Positions 1 through 8,582 of a stretch of DNA of 54,939 nt are shown one piece after another (position 1 is the stretch's first letter; the number at the start of each line of letters is the position of its first letter). Made by a program: the position numbers and the translations under genes. The notes beneath the pieces were generated by a model that was not told the DNA's origin, ran no database searches, and was given only the letters and a program-made list of their open reading frames with translations. Where the stretch lies: assembly GCF_014652335.1 (NCBI RefSeq), contig NZ_BMYP01000014.1:1-54939 (forward strand), read 5' to 3'. The stretch is from Vogesella fluminis (GTDB taxonomy: Bacteria > Pseudomonadota > Gammaproteobacteria > Burkholderiales > Chromobacteriaceae).

Positions 1-320
1 CTCATCTCACCCCCATCCTCCAGACCTGCCCGCCGTTGCACTTACTCCCTGAATTCGCCCGATAGAGGCCACGCCACGAAAAAGTCCAGAGCAGTTCAAG
101 GAAGTCCAGAAACCCGCACAGCGCAAGGCTATGCGGGTTTTTTGTTGTCCGCTTTTCGCCGTGCGGTACTGGCCTTCTCCAATATGTGGCCGCTTACGGT
201 CGGCTATAAACACAGCGCAGGGTGCGGATTGCGGCCACGCCCCGATGAGGCTACGCGGCTCGCGCCCCGCTGCGGACGTCGCCGCGGCGGCGTGCTTATC
301 CATCCGGAACAGGATTCCCC
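1..320. other. Non-coding leader region before tatD
   Basis: No convincing gene is seen here; open frames are short and read through the hairpin. The stretch holds a terminator-like hairpin (111-143) preceded by two copies of AAGTCCAGA (about 82 and 101). Such hairpins with short direct repeats often follow a gene or an integration site, but the upstream gene lies outside the window. A GC-rich segment runs up to the tatD start, which has a CAGGA Shine-Dalgarno-like sequence shortly upstream. Confidence 0.5.
111..143 (+). terminator. Intrinsic terminator
   Basis: AACCCGCA pairs with TGCGGGTT across a 13-nt loop, followed by a run of six T. It would end a transcript entering from the left of the window. 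Confidence 0.75.
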
Positions 321-1091
321 ATGTCACTTGTCGATACCCACTTGCATCTGGATGCGGCGGAGTTTGCGGCCAACCGTGCGCAGCTGTGGCAACAGGCGCG
401 CGCCGGCGGCGTCAGCCATGCCATCGTGCCGGCGGTGATGGCGGACACCTTCGACGAGGTGCTGGCGATGCGGGAACAGTTCGGCGTCGATGTCGCCTTC
501 GGCCTGCATCCGCTGTATCTGGCGCAGCATCGGGACGAGCACCTGGCACTGCTGGCCGACTACCTGACGCGGCAGCGTCCGGTCGCGGTCGGCGAGTGCG
601 GGCTGGATTTCTTTGTGCCGGGGCTGGATCCGCAGCAGCAGGAATACTGGCTGCAGGCACAGCTGAAGCTGGCGCGCCGCTTCGAGTTGCCGGTGATCCT
701 GCACGCGCGCCGCTCGCACGACCGCATCCTCAAATACCTGCGCCAGCATAAGGTGCCCGGCGGCGTGGTGCACGCGTTCAACGGCAGCGTCCAGCAGGCG
801 AATGCCTTCATCGAGCTGGGTTTCTGCCTCGGTTTTGGCGGCGCGATGACCTACCAGGGCTCGCAACGCATCCGCAGGTTGGCCGCAACGCTGCCGCTGT
901 CGGCGATCGTGCTGGAGACCGACGGTCCGGACATCCCGCCGGAGTGGGCACCGGCGGTGCCGAACACGCCGGACAACCTGCCTCGCATTGCGGCGGTGCT
1001 GGCCGCGCTACGCGGCGTGCCGCTGGCCGACATCGCCGCCGCGACGGCAGCGAATGCGGCACGGGTGTTCCCGGCCATGCGGGTCCCGTAG
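321..1091 (+). CDS. TatD-family metal-dependent hydrolase
   Basis: A 256-residue amidohydrolase-fold protein of the TatD / YjjV family, metal-dependent hydrolases with reported 3'-5' DNase activity. Visible metal-site signatures in order are DTHLHLD (H7, H9), GECGLD (E92), LPVILHARRSHD (H128), HAFNGS (H151) and LETDGPDIPP (D201), all expected for the family. Length matches the usual 250-265 residues. The ATG has CAGGA about 8 bases upstream. It is a single-gene unit, convergent with the TolC-OmpA gene. Whether this is tatD, ycfH or yjjV in the narrow sense cannot be settled from sequence alone. Two dispersed repeat cores lie inside it (365 and 879), the first read as Ala-Ala-Asn. Confidence 0.92.
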   Translation: MSLVDTHLHLDAAEFAANRAQLWQQARAGGVSHAIVPAVMADTFDEVLAMREQFGVDVAFGLHPLYLAQHRDEHLALLADYLTRQRPVAVGECGLDFFVPGLDPQQQEYWLQAQLKLARRFELPVILHARRSHDRILKYLRQHKVPGGVVHAFNGSVQQANAFIELGFCLGFGGAMTYQGSQRIRRLAATLPLSAIVLETDGPDIPPEWAPAVPNTPDNLPRIAAVLAALRGVPLADIAAATAANAARVFPAMRVP

Positions 1092-1122
1092 CGCCCGCGC
1101 CGACCGCCCGCGCGGCGGACGT

Positions 1123-1153
1123 AAAAAAAGTGGCCGGATGAACCGGCCACTTT
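1123..1153 (-). terminator. Intrinsic terminator between convergent genes
   Basis: An 11-bp stem (AAAGTGGCCGG / CCGGCCACTTT) with a 5-nt loop. On the minus strand it is followed by seven T, so it mainly ends the TolC-OmpA transcript; for tatD the T-run is only three bases. Confidence 0.85.
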
Positions 1154-1174
1154 GCGTTGGGCGTACTACCTTAC

Positions 1175-3037
1175 TTATGGTTTCGGCTTGGCGACGCGAC
1201 GCTTGATGGCGGCCTTCGGCTTCACCGCACCCATCGGCGCCTGTTCCTGGAAGGTCACCACCACGCGGCGGTGGCTCGGATCGGTCGGGGCCAGGTTAGG
1301 CAGCAGCTTGCTGCTGCCGTAGCCGACGCTGTCCAGACGGTCCGCCGGCACCCCCTTGGTGATCAGGTAGTCGCGTACCGCGGCGGCGCGGCGCTGCGAC
1401 AGCGGCAGGTTGTGGCTGGCGCCACCGGTGGTGTCGGTGTGGCCTTCCACCACGAAGCGCTTGCTGCCCAGTTCCGGCATCAGCAGGGTGCTGGCCAGCT
1501 GGTCCAGGGTCGCATTGCTTTCCGGACGGATGCGCGCCGAATCCAGGTCAAACTGGACCTGCACGTTCACCGAGACATTGCGCTCGATGGCCGACGGGGT
1601 GGTCTTGGCGACGATGGTGTCGTCGGTGAAGGACTTGGCGGCTATCTTGCTCTTGTCCAGCGGCGAGGCCGGGGTGTAGTCGGACGGGCAGGCCGGCACG
1701 GTCAGGTCGTCGACGCTGGCCAGCGAGCTGTCCTGCGGCTTGATCTGCAGCACCTCCAGCAGGCGGCCGGATTCGCCCAGCACGCGGTAGATCGCCAGCT
1801 GCTGGTTCAGCTCGGCGTTGAGCAGCTCGCGGCGGGCGTCGAACAGCTCGTTTTCGCTGTCCAGCAGGTCGAGCAGGGTGCGCTGGCCGATGTCGAACTG
1901 GCGGCGATAGGCGTCGCGCGCCTTTTCGGTGGACAGCTGGTGCTGGCGCAGCGCGTCGAGCTGGCTGCTCAGCTTCGATACGTCGTTGTAGGCGATGCTG
2001 ACCTGCTGGCGCATGTCGCGGCAGGCCTTGATGCCCAGTGCCTCGGCTTCGCTCTGGCGCTCGGCGGAGGAGGCCAGACGGGCGCGGTCGGCGCCGCCAC
2101 GGAACAGGTTCATGTTCAACACCAGTTCCACCGCCTGCTGCGAATTGCGGCCGCTGATGCCGTCCTCGTTATTGGTGACGTCCTTGGTGGCGCGCAGGTC
2201 CAGTGTCGGCGAGAAGGCGCCGCGACGGACGCGGACATCCGCTTCGGCCGCTCGGTAGAAGGAACGGGCAGCCAGCAGCATCGGGTTGTGCTTGTCCGCC
2301 AGCAGCATCAGCTGGTCGCCGGCCGGCAGCAGGCTCAGGTCCAGCACCGGCAGTTTCAGCTCGGCCGGCGGTGCCGCACCGATGATGCGGGCGTAACGTG
2401 CCGAGACATCGTGCAGGTTGGAGATCTCGTTGATCAGGTTGGATTCGGCCAGGCCGAGACGGCCATTGATCTGTTCCAGGTCCACGCGGCGGCCGACGCC
2501 TTGCGTCACGCGCTGCAGGATCTGTTCGTAGATGCCCTTGTGGATGGCGTAGTTGTCTTCGGCGATCTCGACCAGCTTGCTGTAGCGCACCACGTCGATG
2601 AAGGCGCGCGACGCTTCCAGACCCTGCTGTTCGGTGGCGGCCAGGTACTCGAAATAGCGGGCGCGGCTGGTATAGTCCATCTGCTTGACCTGGTTCACGG
2701 TCATGAAGCCCTGGAACAGGTTCTGGTTCAGCGTGGCGGTGTAGCCGTGGCGGCTGAACGAGCTGCTGGCGACGGAGCCGTCTGCCAGTGGTTCGCGCAG
2801 GCGTTCACGGCCGGTGTTGTAGCTGAGGTCGACGGTTGGGAAGAAGCCGGCGCTGGCGATGCCCTTCTCTTCCGCGGTGGCGCGGAAGTTGTACCACTTC
2901 ATGCCGACTTCCGCGTTGTTCTGCACCGTTTGTGTGATGGCATCCTTTAATTCGAGTGCAAAGGATGTGGAAGGGATAACCATGGTCAATAATGCGGCCA
3001 GGGTACAACCGTAGAGGTGGTTGCGGCAGAAGTTCAT
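1175..3037 (-). CDS. TolC-family outer membrane efflux protein fused to an OmpA peptidoglycan-binding domain
   Basis: A 620-residue protein. A signal peptide (about 1-27) is followed by a TolC/outer-membrane-efflux region with the usual two repeats (about 30-440; note NQNLFQGF and NMNLFRGG, one per repeat). A linker leads to an OmpA C-terminal domain (about 485-600) starting VQFDLDSARIRPES, with GHTDTTG and LSQRRAAAVRDYL, the diaminopimelate-binding type. The end is Lys/Pro-rich. TolC proteins are usually 420-480 residues, so the tail is an addition. The gene is divergent from lapG-lapD homologues. In known Lap/Bpf systems a TolC-type exporter (LapE, AggA) and, in Shewanella, a separate OmpA protein sit with the adhesin genes. 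The likely role is the outer-membrane channel of a type I adhesin secretion system, anchored to the wall. Start ATG has GAGG upstream. Confidence 0.88.
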   Translation of the reverse strand: MNFCRNHLYGCTLAALLTMVIPSTSFALELKDAITQTVQNNAEVGMKWYNFRATAEEKGIASAGFFPTVDLSYNTGRERLREPLADGSVASSSFSRHGYTATLNQNLFQGFMTVNQVKQMDYTSRARYFEYLAATEQQGLEASRAFIDVVRYSKLVEIAEDNYAIHKGIYEQILQRVTQGVGRRVDLEQINGRLGLAESNLINEISNLHDVSARYARIIGAAPPAELKLPVLDLSLLPAGDQLMLLADKHNPMLLAARSFYRAAEADVRVRRGAFSPTLDLRATKDVTNNEDGISGRNSQQAVELVLNMNLFRGGADRARLASSAERQSEAEALGIKACRDMRQQVSIAYNDVSKLSSQLDALRQHQLSTEKARDAYRRQFDIGQRTLLDLLDSENELFDARRELLNAELNQQLAIYRVLGESGRLLEVLQIKPQDSSLASVDDLTVPACPSDYTPASPLDKSKIAAKSFTDDTIVAKTTPSAIERNVSVNVQVQFDLDSARIRPESNATLDQLASTLLMPELGSKRFVVEGHTDTTGGASHNLPLSQRRAAAVRDYLITKGVPADRLDSVGYGSSKLLPNLAPTDPSHRRVVVTFQEQAPMGAVKPKAAIKRRVAKPKP

Positions 3038-3200
3038 GATAGCCTCGACATGCCAGTAATTATTAATCGGACAGTTGCAAGTAATTCAATATTACTTGTA
3101 AGACAATGTATTGTCGGAAGTGATTTAAGCAGTGTCAAGGGAAACATAGTTCACCATTGACGATATAGATAGGCGGATTTCCACACAGGTCACGGCCCGC
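3038..3200. promoter_or_regulatory. Divergent control region of the lap-type module
   Basis: A 163-bp AT-rich gap between the divergent TolC-OmpA and lapG genes. It holds a perfect 8-bp inverted repeat, CAAGTAAT / ATTACTTG, with a 5-nt spacer (3078-3098), and next to it ACAAT-GT-ATTGT (3103-3114). Palindromes of this size between divergent genes are typical operator sites. No regulator is encoded next door, so which protein binds is unknown. TATTAAT near 3061 is a possible -10 element. Confidence 0.5.
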
Positions 3201-3908
3201 ATGCTTGGCAACAGCTCCATTCACAAGATCGCAGTCTGTGCGGCGACGCTGCTCCGGTGTTGGCGGAAAGCCTTGCTGGCAGTGCTTTTGCTGCCGGCTC
3301 TGGCCGGACTGGTGCTGGCGGAGCTGAGCGCGGAGCGGGTGCAGCAGCTGTACGGCATTCAGGCGCTGCGCGTTTACCGCGACTGGCAGCAATTGCTGTT
3401 GCAACTGCGTCGCGATGGCAATGAGATCAACCGGATACAGAGTGTAAATCAATTCTTTAATCAGAAGTTGAAATACATTGAAGATGCGGAGCTGTGGCGG
3501 CAGGCCGACTACTGGGCGACACCACTGGAAAGCATGGCCAAGGGTGCCGGCGACTGTGAGGACTTTGCGCTGGCCAAGTATTTCACCCTGCGTGAGCTGG
3601 GCGTGGCGCCGCAGAAGCTGCGCATGGTCTATGTCCGTGCCCGTATCGGCGGTCCGGCCAGTCCCATCACCCAGGCGCACATGGTGTTGACATACTATGC
3701 CGAACCGACGGCCGAGCCGCTGGTGCTGGACAGCCTGATTTCCGGCATCAAGCCGGCCTCGCAGCGCGGCGACTTGCAGCCGGTGTTCAGCTTCAACGCC
3801 GACGGCATCTGGGTCGGTGCGGGTGCGGCCCCCAATTCCAGTGTCGACCGGCTGACCCGCTGGCGACAGTTGATCGACAAAATGAAGGCCGAAGGCTTCA
3901 TTACCTGA
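3201..3908 (+). CDS. lapG: LapG-type periplasmic cysteine protease (BTLCP family)
   Basis: A 235-residue bacterial transglutaminase-like cysteine protease (DUF920). In the Lap system LapG cleaves the N-terminal retention module of the giant adhesin and frees the cell from the surface. The catalytic triad is visible: C119 in GAGDCEDFA, H160 in TQAHMVLTY and D177 in LVLDSL; the His-Asp spacing of 17 equals that of Pseudomonas LapG. A hydrophobic segment at about 23-40 is the export signal. It is followed after 11 bases by lapD on the same strand, the standard pairing. No adhesin substrate is present in the window. The start lacks a strong ribosome-binding site, and an internal start nearer the signal peptide is possible. 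Confidence 0.9.
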   Translation: MLGNSSIHKIAVCAATLLRCWRKALLAVLLLPALAGLVLAELSAERVQQLYGIQALRVYRDWQQLLLQLRRDGNEINRIQSVNQFFNQKLKYIEDAELWRQADYWATPLESMAKGAGDCEDFALAKYFTLRELGVAPQKLRMVYVRARIGGPASPITQAHMVLTYYAEPTAEPLVLDSLISGIKPASQRGDLQPVFSFNADGIWVGAGAAPNSSVDRLTRWRQLIDKMKAEGFIT

Positions 3909-3919
3909 AAGCGGCACCG

Positions 3920-5833
3920 ATGAAACGCGTTTCCCTGATTCAACAGCTCTGGTTTCTGGTGGTGGCGGCGGTGGTGCTGGCGGCGGCGGGCAGCCTGACC
4001 GCCAATCTGTTCAACGCCCGCAACTATCTGCAGCAGCAGCTGGCGGCGCAGAGTGCCGATGCGGCCAACTCGCTGGCGCTGCTGATCACCCAGAACCAGG
4101 CCGATCCGGCGATGGGCGAGACGCTGATCAACGCCGCCTTCGATCAGGGCCACTTCCGCCGCATTTCCTGGGTCGGCGCCGACGGCAAGCCACGGGTGCA
4201 GCGCGTCAATGCCTACCAATCCGGCAGCGCACCGGCGTGGTTCCGCAATATCTTCACCCTGGCGCCGACACCGGCGCGGGCGATGGTCAGCAGCGGCTGG
4301 ATGCAGGCCGGCTCCATCGAGGTGGAGAGCGAGGCCGGCTACGCCTACGCCTCGCTGTGGGAAGGCGCGCTGCAGGTGTCGTTCTGGGTGCTGATCGCCG
4401 GGCTGGCGGTGGGCGCCATCGGCTCCTTCGGCGTCAATACCATCCGCAAGCAGCTGCTGGGCGTGGTCAACCAGGCCAAGGCGATTACCCAGCGCCGCTT
4501 CGTCACCATCCCCGAGCCGCCAGGCCCGGAAATGGGGCGGCTGGCACAGGCGATGAATGCGATGGTGACCCGCGTCAAGATGATGTTCGAAGAAGAGGCC
4601 GCGCGGCTGGAGGTGTTGCGCCGCCAGGTTAACTTCGACAGCGTCACCGGGCTGGCCAACCGCCAGTTCTTCATGGGGCGCCTCGGTACCGGCCTGCAGG
4701 AAAGTGAAGACGAGCGCGGCGTGCTGCTGCTGATGCGCATCGAGGCGCTGGCCGACATCAACAGCAAGCTGGGCCGGCCGTTGACCGACGAGATGCTGGG
4801 GCAGTTCGGCGCCGTGCTGCGCGATGCGCAGCGCTTCGGTGTCGACAGCCAGGCCGGGCGCCTCAACGGCGCCGATTTCGCGCTGCTGTTGCCGGCGAGC
4901 CAGGCCGAGGCCGCCAGCCTGCAGCAGCTGCACGACGAGCTGCACGCGCTGCTGAGCAGCTTTGCCGCACAGCCAGTCGCCCTGGCGATGGCGGCAACCG
5001 ACCTGCGCGACGGCGACACCGTGCGCGACATCATGTCGCGGCTGGATCAGGCGCTGGCGCAGTCCGAGTTTGCCGCCGGCGTGCGTATCGAGATGGCCGG
5101 CAGCAACGTCGACAAGCCGCTGGCGCCGACCGCGGAAGTGTGGGGCGGCATGCTCGATCAGGCGCTGCAGGGCGACGGCTTGTGCCTGGTGCGTTTCGCG
5201 GTGCGCGACCGCCATGGTGCGCTGTTGCACGAGGAGGCGCCGCTGCGCCTGCGCCAAGGTGAGGTATGGCTGCCGGCTGGCCAGTTCATGCCGATGGCGA
5301 TCCGTATCCGGCGCGTGGCGGGGCTGGATCTGGCGGCGGTGGCGATGGCGCTGCGGCAGCTGGCGACCGAGCCGGACTGCCCCGGCATCGCCGTCAATCT
5401 GGCGGCGGAATCGCTGGCCAGCGAGGACTTCCTGCGCCAGCTGGTGGCGCAGATCCGCGAGCACGGCCACAGCGCCGCACGGCTGTGGCTGGAGATGCCA
5501 GAGGCCGGTATCGTGCCGCGCTTCGATGCGTTCCGTGCGCTGTGCCTGGCGCTGGCCGAGCTGCCGTGCAAGCTGGGTATCGAGCACTTTGGCCGCCAGT
5601 TCAGCCTGATCGGGCAGCTGCACGACCTGGGTATCGACTATCTGAAGGTCGACGGCAGCTTCGTGCAGGACATCCACCAGCATGCTGGCAACCAGGTGTT
5701 CCTGAGGGGGGTGTGCAATATTGCGCACAATATCGGCCTCGGTGTGATCGCCGAAGGGGTGATGCAGGAGCAGGAGCTGCAGGTACTGTTCGGGCTGGGC
5801 TTTGACGGCATCACCGGCCCGGCAATCCGTTAG
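3920..5833 (+). CDS. lapD: LapD-type c-di-GMP receptor with degenerate GGDEF and EAL domains
   Basis: A 637-residue inner-membrane protein that senses cytoplasmic c-di-GMP and sequesters LapG in the periplasm. Architecture: TM1 (about 9-30), periplasmic LapD/MoxY-type domain (about 31-150), TM2 (about 152-172), HAMP, GGDEF-like and EAL-like domains. The GGDEF site reads RLNGADF (316-320), so cyclase activity is not expected. The canonical EAL triplet is replaced (HEEAPLRLR), as in the enzymatically dead LapD receptors. The stop codon TAG takes its last base from the first base of the neighbouring IS remnant, so the native C-terminus may have been altered by a few residues. One repeat core lies at 4060. 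Confidence 0.9.
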   Translation: MKRVSLIQQLWFLVVAAVVLAAAGSLTANLFNARNYLQQQLAAQSADAANSLALLITQNQADPAMGETLINAAFDQGHFRRISWVGADGKPRVQRVNAYQSGSAPAWFRNIFTLAPTPARAMVSSGWMQAGSIEVESEAGYAYASLWEGALQVSFWVLIAGLAVGAIGSFGVNTIRKQLLGVVNQAKAITQRRFVTIPEPPGPEMGRLAQAMNAMVTRVKMMFEEEAARLEVLRRQVNFDSVTGLANRQFFMGRLGTGLQESEDERGVLLLMRIEALADINSKLGRPLTDEMLGQFGAVLRDAQRFGVDSQAGRLNGADFALLLPASQAEAASLQQLHDELHALLSSFAAQPVALAMAATDLRDGDTVRDIMSRLDQALAQSEFAAGVRIEMAGSNVDKPLAPTAEVWGGMLDQALQGDGLCLVRFAVRDRHGALLHEEAPLRLRQGEVWLPAGQFMPMAIRIRRVAGLDLAAVAMALRQLATEPDCPGIAVNLAAESLASEDFLRQLVAQIREHGHSAARLWLEMPEAGIVPRFDAFRALCLALAELPCKLGIEHFGRQFSLIGQLHDLGIDYLKVDGSFVQDIHQHAGNQVFLRGVCNIAHNIGLGVIAEGVMQEQELQVLFGLGFDGITGPAIR

Positions 5834-6546
5834 AACCACCCCTTGCAAGGTCTTGATTTCGAGGCCTTGAGAATCCTGGCGGTTGCCACGCGCGTGCGCG
5901 ATGCTGCCCTCTACGTAGCTTTTGGGTGCGCTGAGTTTGGACCCACGCTTTTGGAGTACGCACTCCAGGCGCCGGACTCGGCCAGTCTGGGATGGCGCGC
6001 GTGTTCGCGCACGATGAAGCTCGCGCCGCGCATGCTCAGGCCCTGCAGGATGGTCTGGGTACAGAATGCCGATTGCCGATCCATACTTGCTGTGTCTGGG
6101 CGCTCTGAATCAGCGCCGCCACCCCCATGCGCACGCTTTGATGCGCATCCTCGCAGGCGATGATATTCGCACACCAACTCGCTGTCGGGGTCGTAAACCA
6201 CCAGGGTGTGGCCCGGCAAGGCTGCACCACGAAGGCAGTTGTTCGTGCAGTTTGCGGGCGGCGGCGTGCAGTGATGGGCGCAGCCCCAGCACCACCAGCA
6301 TCATTAGCTCGACCACGGTGGAAAACAACAATTCGCGTGGATACTGGCGCTGGCGATGCTGCTCGAATACTTCATCGGTCCAGCCTGCGGGCAGTGCCTT
6401 GTCCAGCAGCAGGTGTGCCATCACGCTTGCTGGTGCTTGTTGCTCGAACCTTTCCACGACTGCTTGCCAGACCATCCTGCCCCCTGATTTCAGAAAACCA
6501 GGAGATTACCCGACTTGGCTTGCAAAGACCTTGAAAGGGGTGGTTC
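5833..6546. mobile_element. Internally deleted insertion sequence with intact terminal inverted repeats
   Basis: The outer 22 bases match as inverted repeats at 21 of 22 positions: GAACCACCCCTTGCAAGGTC at 5833 onward, and the reverse complement of 6525-6546. TTA flanks both sides (5830-5832 and 6547-6549), consistent with a 3-bp target duplication or chance. Inside are broken pieces of an IS4-like transposase on the minus strand. At 714 bp it is too short for a complete element of this type, so it cannot move on its own unless a full copy elsewhere supplies transposase. It fills the whole gap between lapD and kup. Confidence 0.85.
5911..6475 (-). pseudogene. IS4-like transposase remnant
   Basis: The N-terminal piece (6475 down to about 6235) reads MVWQAVVERFEQQ...YPRELLFSTVVELMML, typical of the start of IS4-group transposases. 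The downstream piece continues in other frames: PGHTLVVYDPDSELV, then EDAHQS...QVWIGNRH, then TILQGLSMRGASFIVREH (down to about 5911). These segments normally belong to one protein, so the gene has frameshifts. It also lacks much of the middle between LHEQLP and PGHTLVVYD, as well as the C-terminal catalytic part. Confidence 0.85.
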
Positions 6547-8412
6547 TTACAGCTCGACCTGCGCGCCCATCTCCACCACGCGGTTGGTCGGGATCTGGAA
6601 GAAGTCGGTGGCGCGCAGTGCATTGCGGCTCATCCACACGAACAGGGTTTCGCGCCACGGCGACAGGCCTTCGCGTTCGGTCTGGATCAGCGTCTCGCGC
6701 GACAGGAAGAACGAGGTGTCCATCAGCTCGAAAGCCAGGCCCTGCGCCGCGCACAGGTCGAGGATCTGCTGCACGTCCGGCGTTTCCTTGAAGCCGTAGT
6801 AGGCCATCACCCGCCAGAAGCTGTCGGACAGCTGCAGGACTTCCACCCGTTCGTCTTCCTCGACATAGGGGATGTCCTCGCCGCGGATGGTCATCAGCAC
6901 CACGCGCTCGTGCAGCACCTTGTTGTGCTTCAGGTTGTGCAGCAGCGCGTGCGGCACGCCGTGGGTGGAGTTGGTGAGGAACACCGCGGTGCCCTGCACC
7001 CGCTCCGGCGGGTAGGCTTCCATGTTCTCGACAAAGCCGTCCAGCGGGATCGCCATCTCGTTCAGGCGCTGCATCAGCAGCTTGCGGCCCTGTTTCCAGG
7101 TGGTCATCAGGATGAAGGCGCCGATGCCGATCAGCAGCGGCAGCCAGCCGCCGGCCAGGATCTTCACCACGTTGGCGAGGAGCAGCGGCAGGTCGATCAC
7201 CAGCAGCGCGACCAGCAGCGGCGCCACCAGTGCCAGCGGCCAGTTCCAGCCGCGCCAGGCGACGGTGCACACCAGGATGGAGGTGATCACCATGGTGCCG
7301 GTGACGGCGATGCCGTAGGCACCGGCCAGCGCACTGGAATTCTGGAACATGATCACCACCATGATCACCGCTGCCAGCAGGCCCCAGTTGATCAACGGGA
7401 TGTAGATCTGGCCGATCTCGTTGTCGGAGGTGTGGGTGATTTCCATGCGCGGCAGGTAGCCCAGCTGCACCGCCTGGCGGGTCAGCGAGAACACGCCGGA
7501 GATCACCGCCTGCGACGCGATCACCGTGGCGCAGGTGGACAGGATCACCAGCGGCAGCAGCGCCCATTGCGGCGCCAGGTGGAAGAACGGGTTGGCGCGC
7601 GCCTCCGGGCTGGCGAGGATCTCGGCGCCCTGGCCGAAGTAGTTCAGCAGCAGTGCCGGCAGCACGTAGAAGAACCACGCCAGCCGGATCGGCCTGGCGC
7701 CGAAGTGGCCCATGTCGGCGTACAGCGCCTCGGCGCCGGTCAGCGCCAGCACCACCGAGCCCAGCGCCAGGAAGCCGATGGCGCCGTGGCTGAACAGGAA
7801 GTCGATGCCCCACAGCGGGTTCAGCGCCGCCAGCACCTGTGGATTGCGCAGGATGCCGAGCACGCCGAGCGCGGCCAGCGCCGCGAACCACAGCATCATC
7901 ACCGGGCCGAACAGCTTGCCGACACTGGCGGTGCCATGCTTCTGGATCAGGAACAGACCGATCAGCACCGCCAGCGCCAGCGGCAGCACATAGGGCTTGA
8001 ACGCGGGGGTGATCACCTCCAGCCCTTCCACCGCCGACAGCACCGAAATGGCCGGCGTGATCACCACCTCGCCGTAGAAGAAGCCACCGCCCATCAGGCC
8101 GATGGCGGCCAGCATCCAGCCGCGCGGGCCGACGCAACGCCGCGCCAGCGCCATCAGCGTCAGGATGCCGCCCTCGCCGCGGTTGTCGGCGCGCAGCACG
8201 AAGCTGAGGTATTTCAGCGACACGACCAGGATCAGGCCCCAGACGATCAGCGACAGGATGCCCAGCACGTTGGCCGGCGTCACCGCCAGGCCGAGGTGGG
8301 GGCCGAAGCATTCTTTCAGGGTGTAGAGGGGGCTGGTGCCGATGTCCCCGTACACCACGCCCAGCGCCGCCAGCGTGATACCGGCCAGCGCCTGTTTATT
8401 TTGAGCCTGCAT
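6547..8412 (-). CDS. kup: Kup-type low-affinity potassium transporter
   Basis: A 621-residue K+/H+ symporter of the KUP/HAK/KT family (E. coli Kup has 622). The N-terminus carries the hallmark [19 protein letters not shown]; about twelve membrane segments follow, then a hydrophilic C-terminal domain of about 150 residues ending in a region with [20 protein letters not shown]. The ATG at 8412 was chosen because the family N-terminus begins directly there; upstream in-frame sequence has no family resemblance. Its TAA stop abuts the right end of the IS remnant, and no separate terminator is seen. Upstream lies 170 bp before the LysR gene, which points the same way but is probably separate. Confidence 0.95.
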   Translation of the reverse strand: MQAQNKQALAGITLAALGVVYGDIGTSPLYTLKECFGPHLGLAVTPANVLGILSLIVWGLILVVSLKYLSFVLRADNRGEGGILTLMALARRCVGPRGWMLAAIGLMGGGFFYGEVVITPAISVLSAVEGLEVITPAFKPYVLPLALAVLIGLFLIQKHGTASVGKLFGPVMMLWFAALAALGVLGILRNPQVLAALNPLWGIDFLFSHGAIGFLALGSVVLALTGAEALYADMGHFGARPIRLAWFFYVLPALLLNYFGQGAEILASPEARANPFFHLAPQWALLPLVILSTCATVIASQAVISGVFSLTRQAVQLGYLPRMEITHTSDNEIGQIYIPLINWGLLAAVIMVVIMFQNSSALAGAYGIAVTGTMVITSILVCTVAWRGWNWPLALVAPLLVALLVIDLPLLLANVVKILAGGWLPLLIGIGAFILMTTWKQGRKLLMQRLNEMAIPLDGFVENMEAYPPERVQGTAVFLTNSTHGVPHALLHNLKHNKVLHERVVLMTIRGEDIPYVEEDERVEVLQLSDSFWRVMAYYGFKETPDVQQILDLCAAQGLAFELMDTSFFLSRETLIQTEREGLSPWRETLFVWMSRNALRATDFFQIPTNRVVEMGAQVEL

Positions 8413-8582
8413 GATTTTGTGTGTTTTTTGGTGGGTGACGCCGCCACGGATGTTGCAGCGCAGTATCGCGAACCGCGGGTGAGCGCGAAGCTTACTCTTG
8501 TGCCCTGCAATGTGCCACGCGGCGCCCGCTTTTGTAGCGCAATTGTGGGCGCAGTGTAGAGCCGATGCGACAGGCGGCAAGG

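Noticed and set aside
1-143. tRNA gene at the left edge
   Set aside because: No cloverleaf, T-loop GTTCRANNC in proper context or acceptor pairing could be built.
1157-2950. Long plus-strand open frame (597 codons) opposite the TolC-OmpA gene, and similar long frames opposite kup, ccsA/resB, lapD and the GGDEF-EAL genes
   Set aside because: They are Arg/His/Gln/Ala-rich shadows produced by GC-rich third codon positions, with no motifs or ribosome-binding sites, while the opposite strand encodes clear families.
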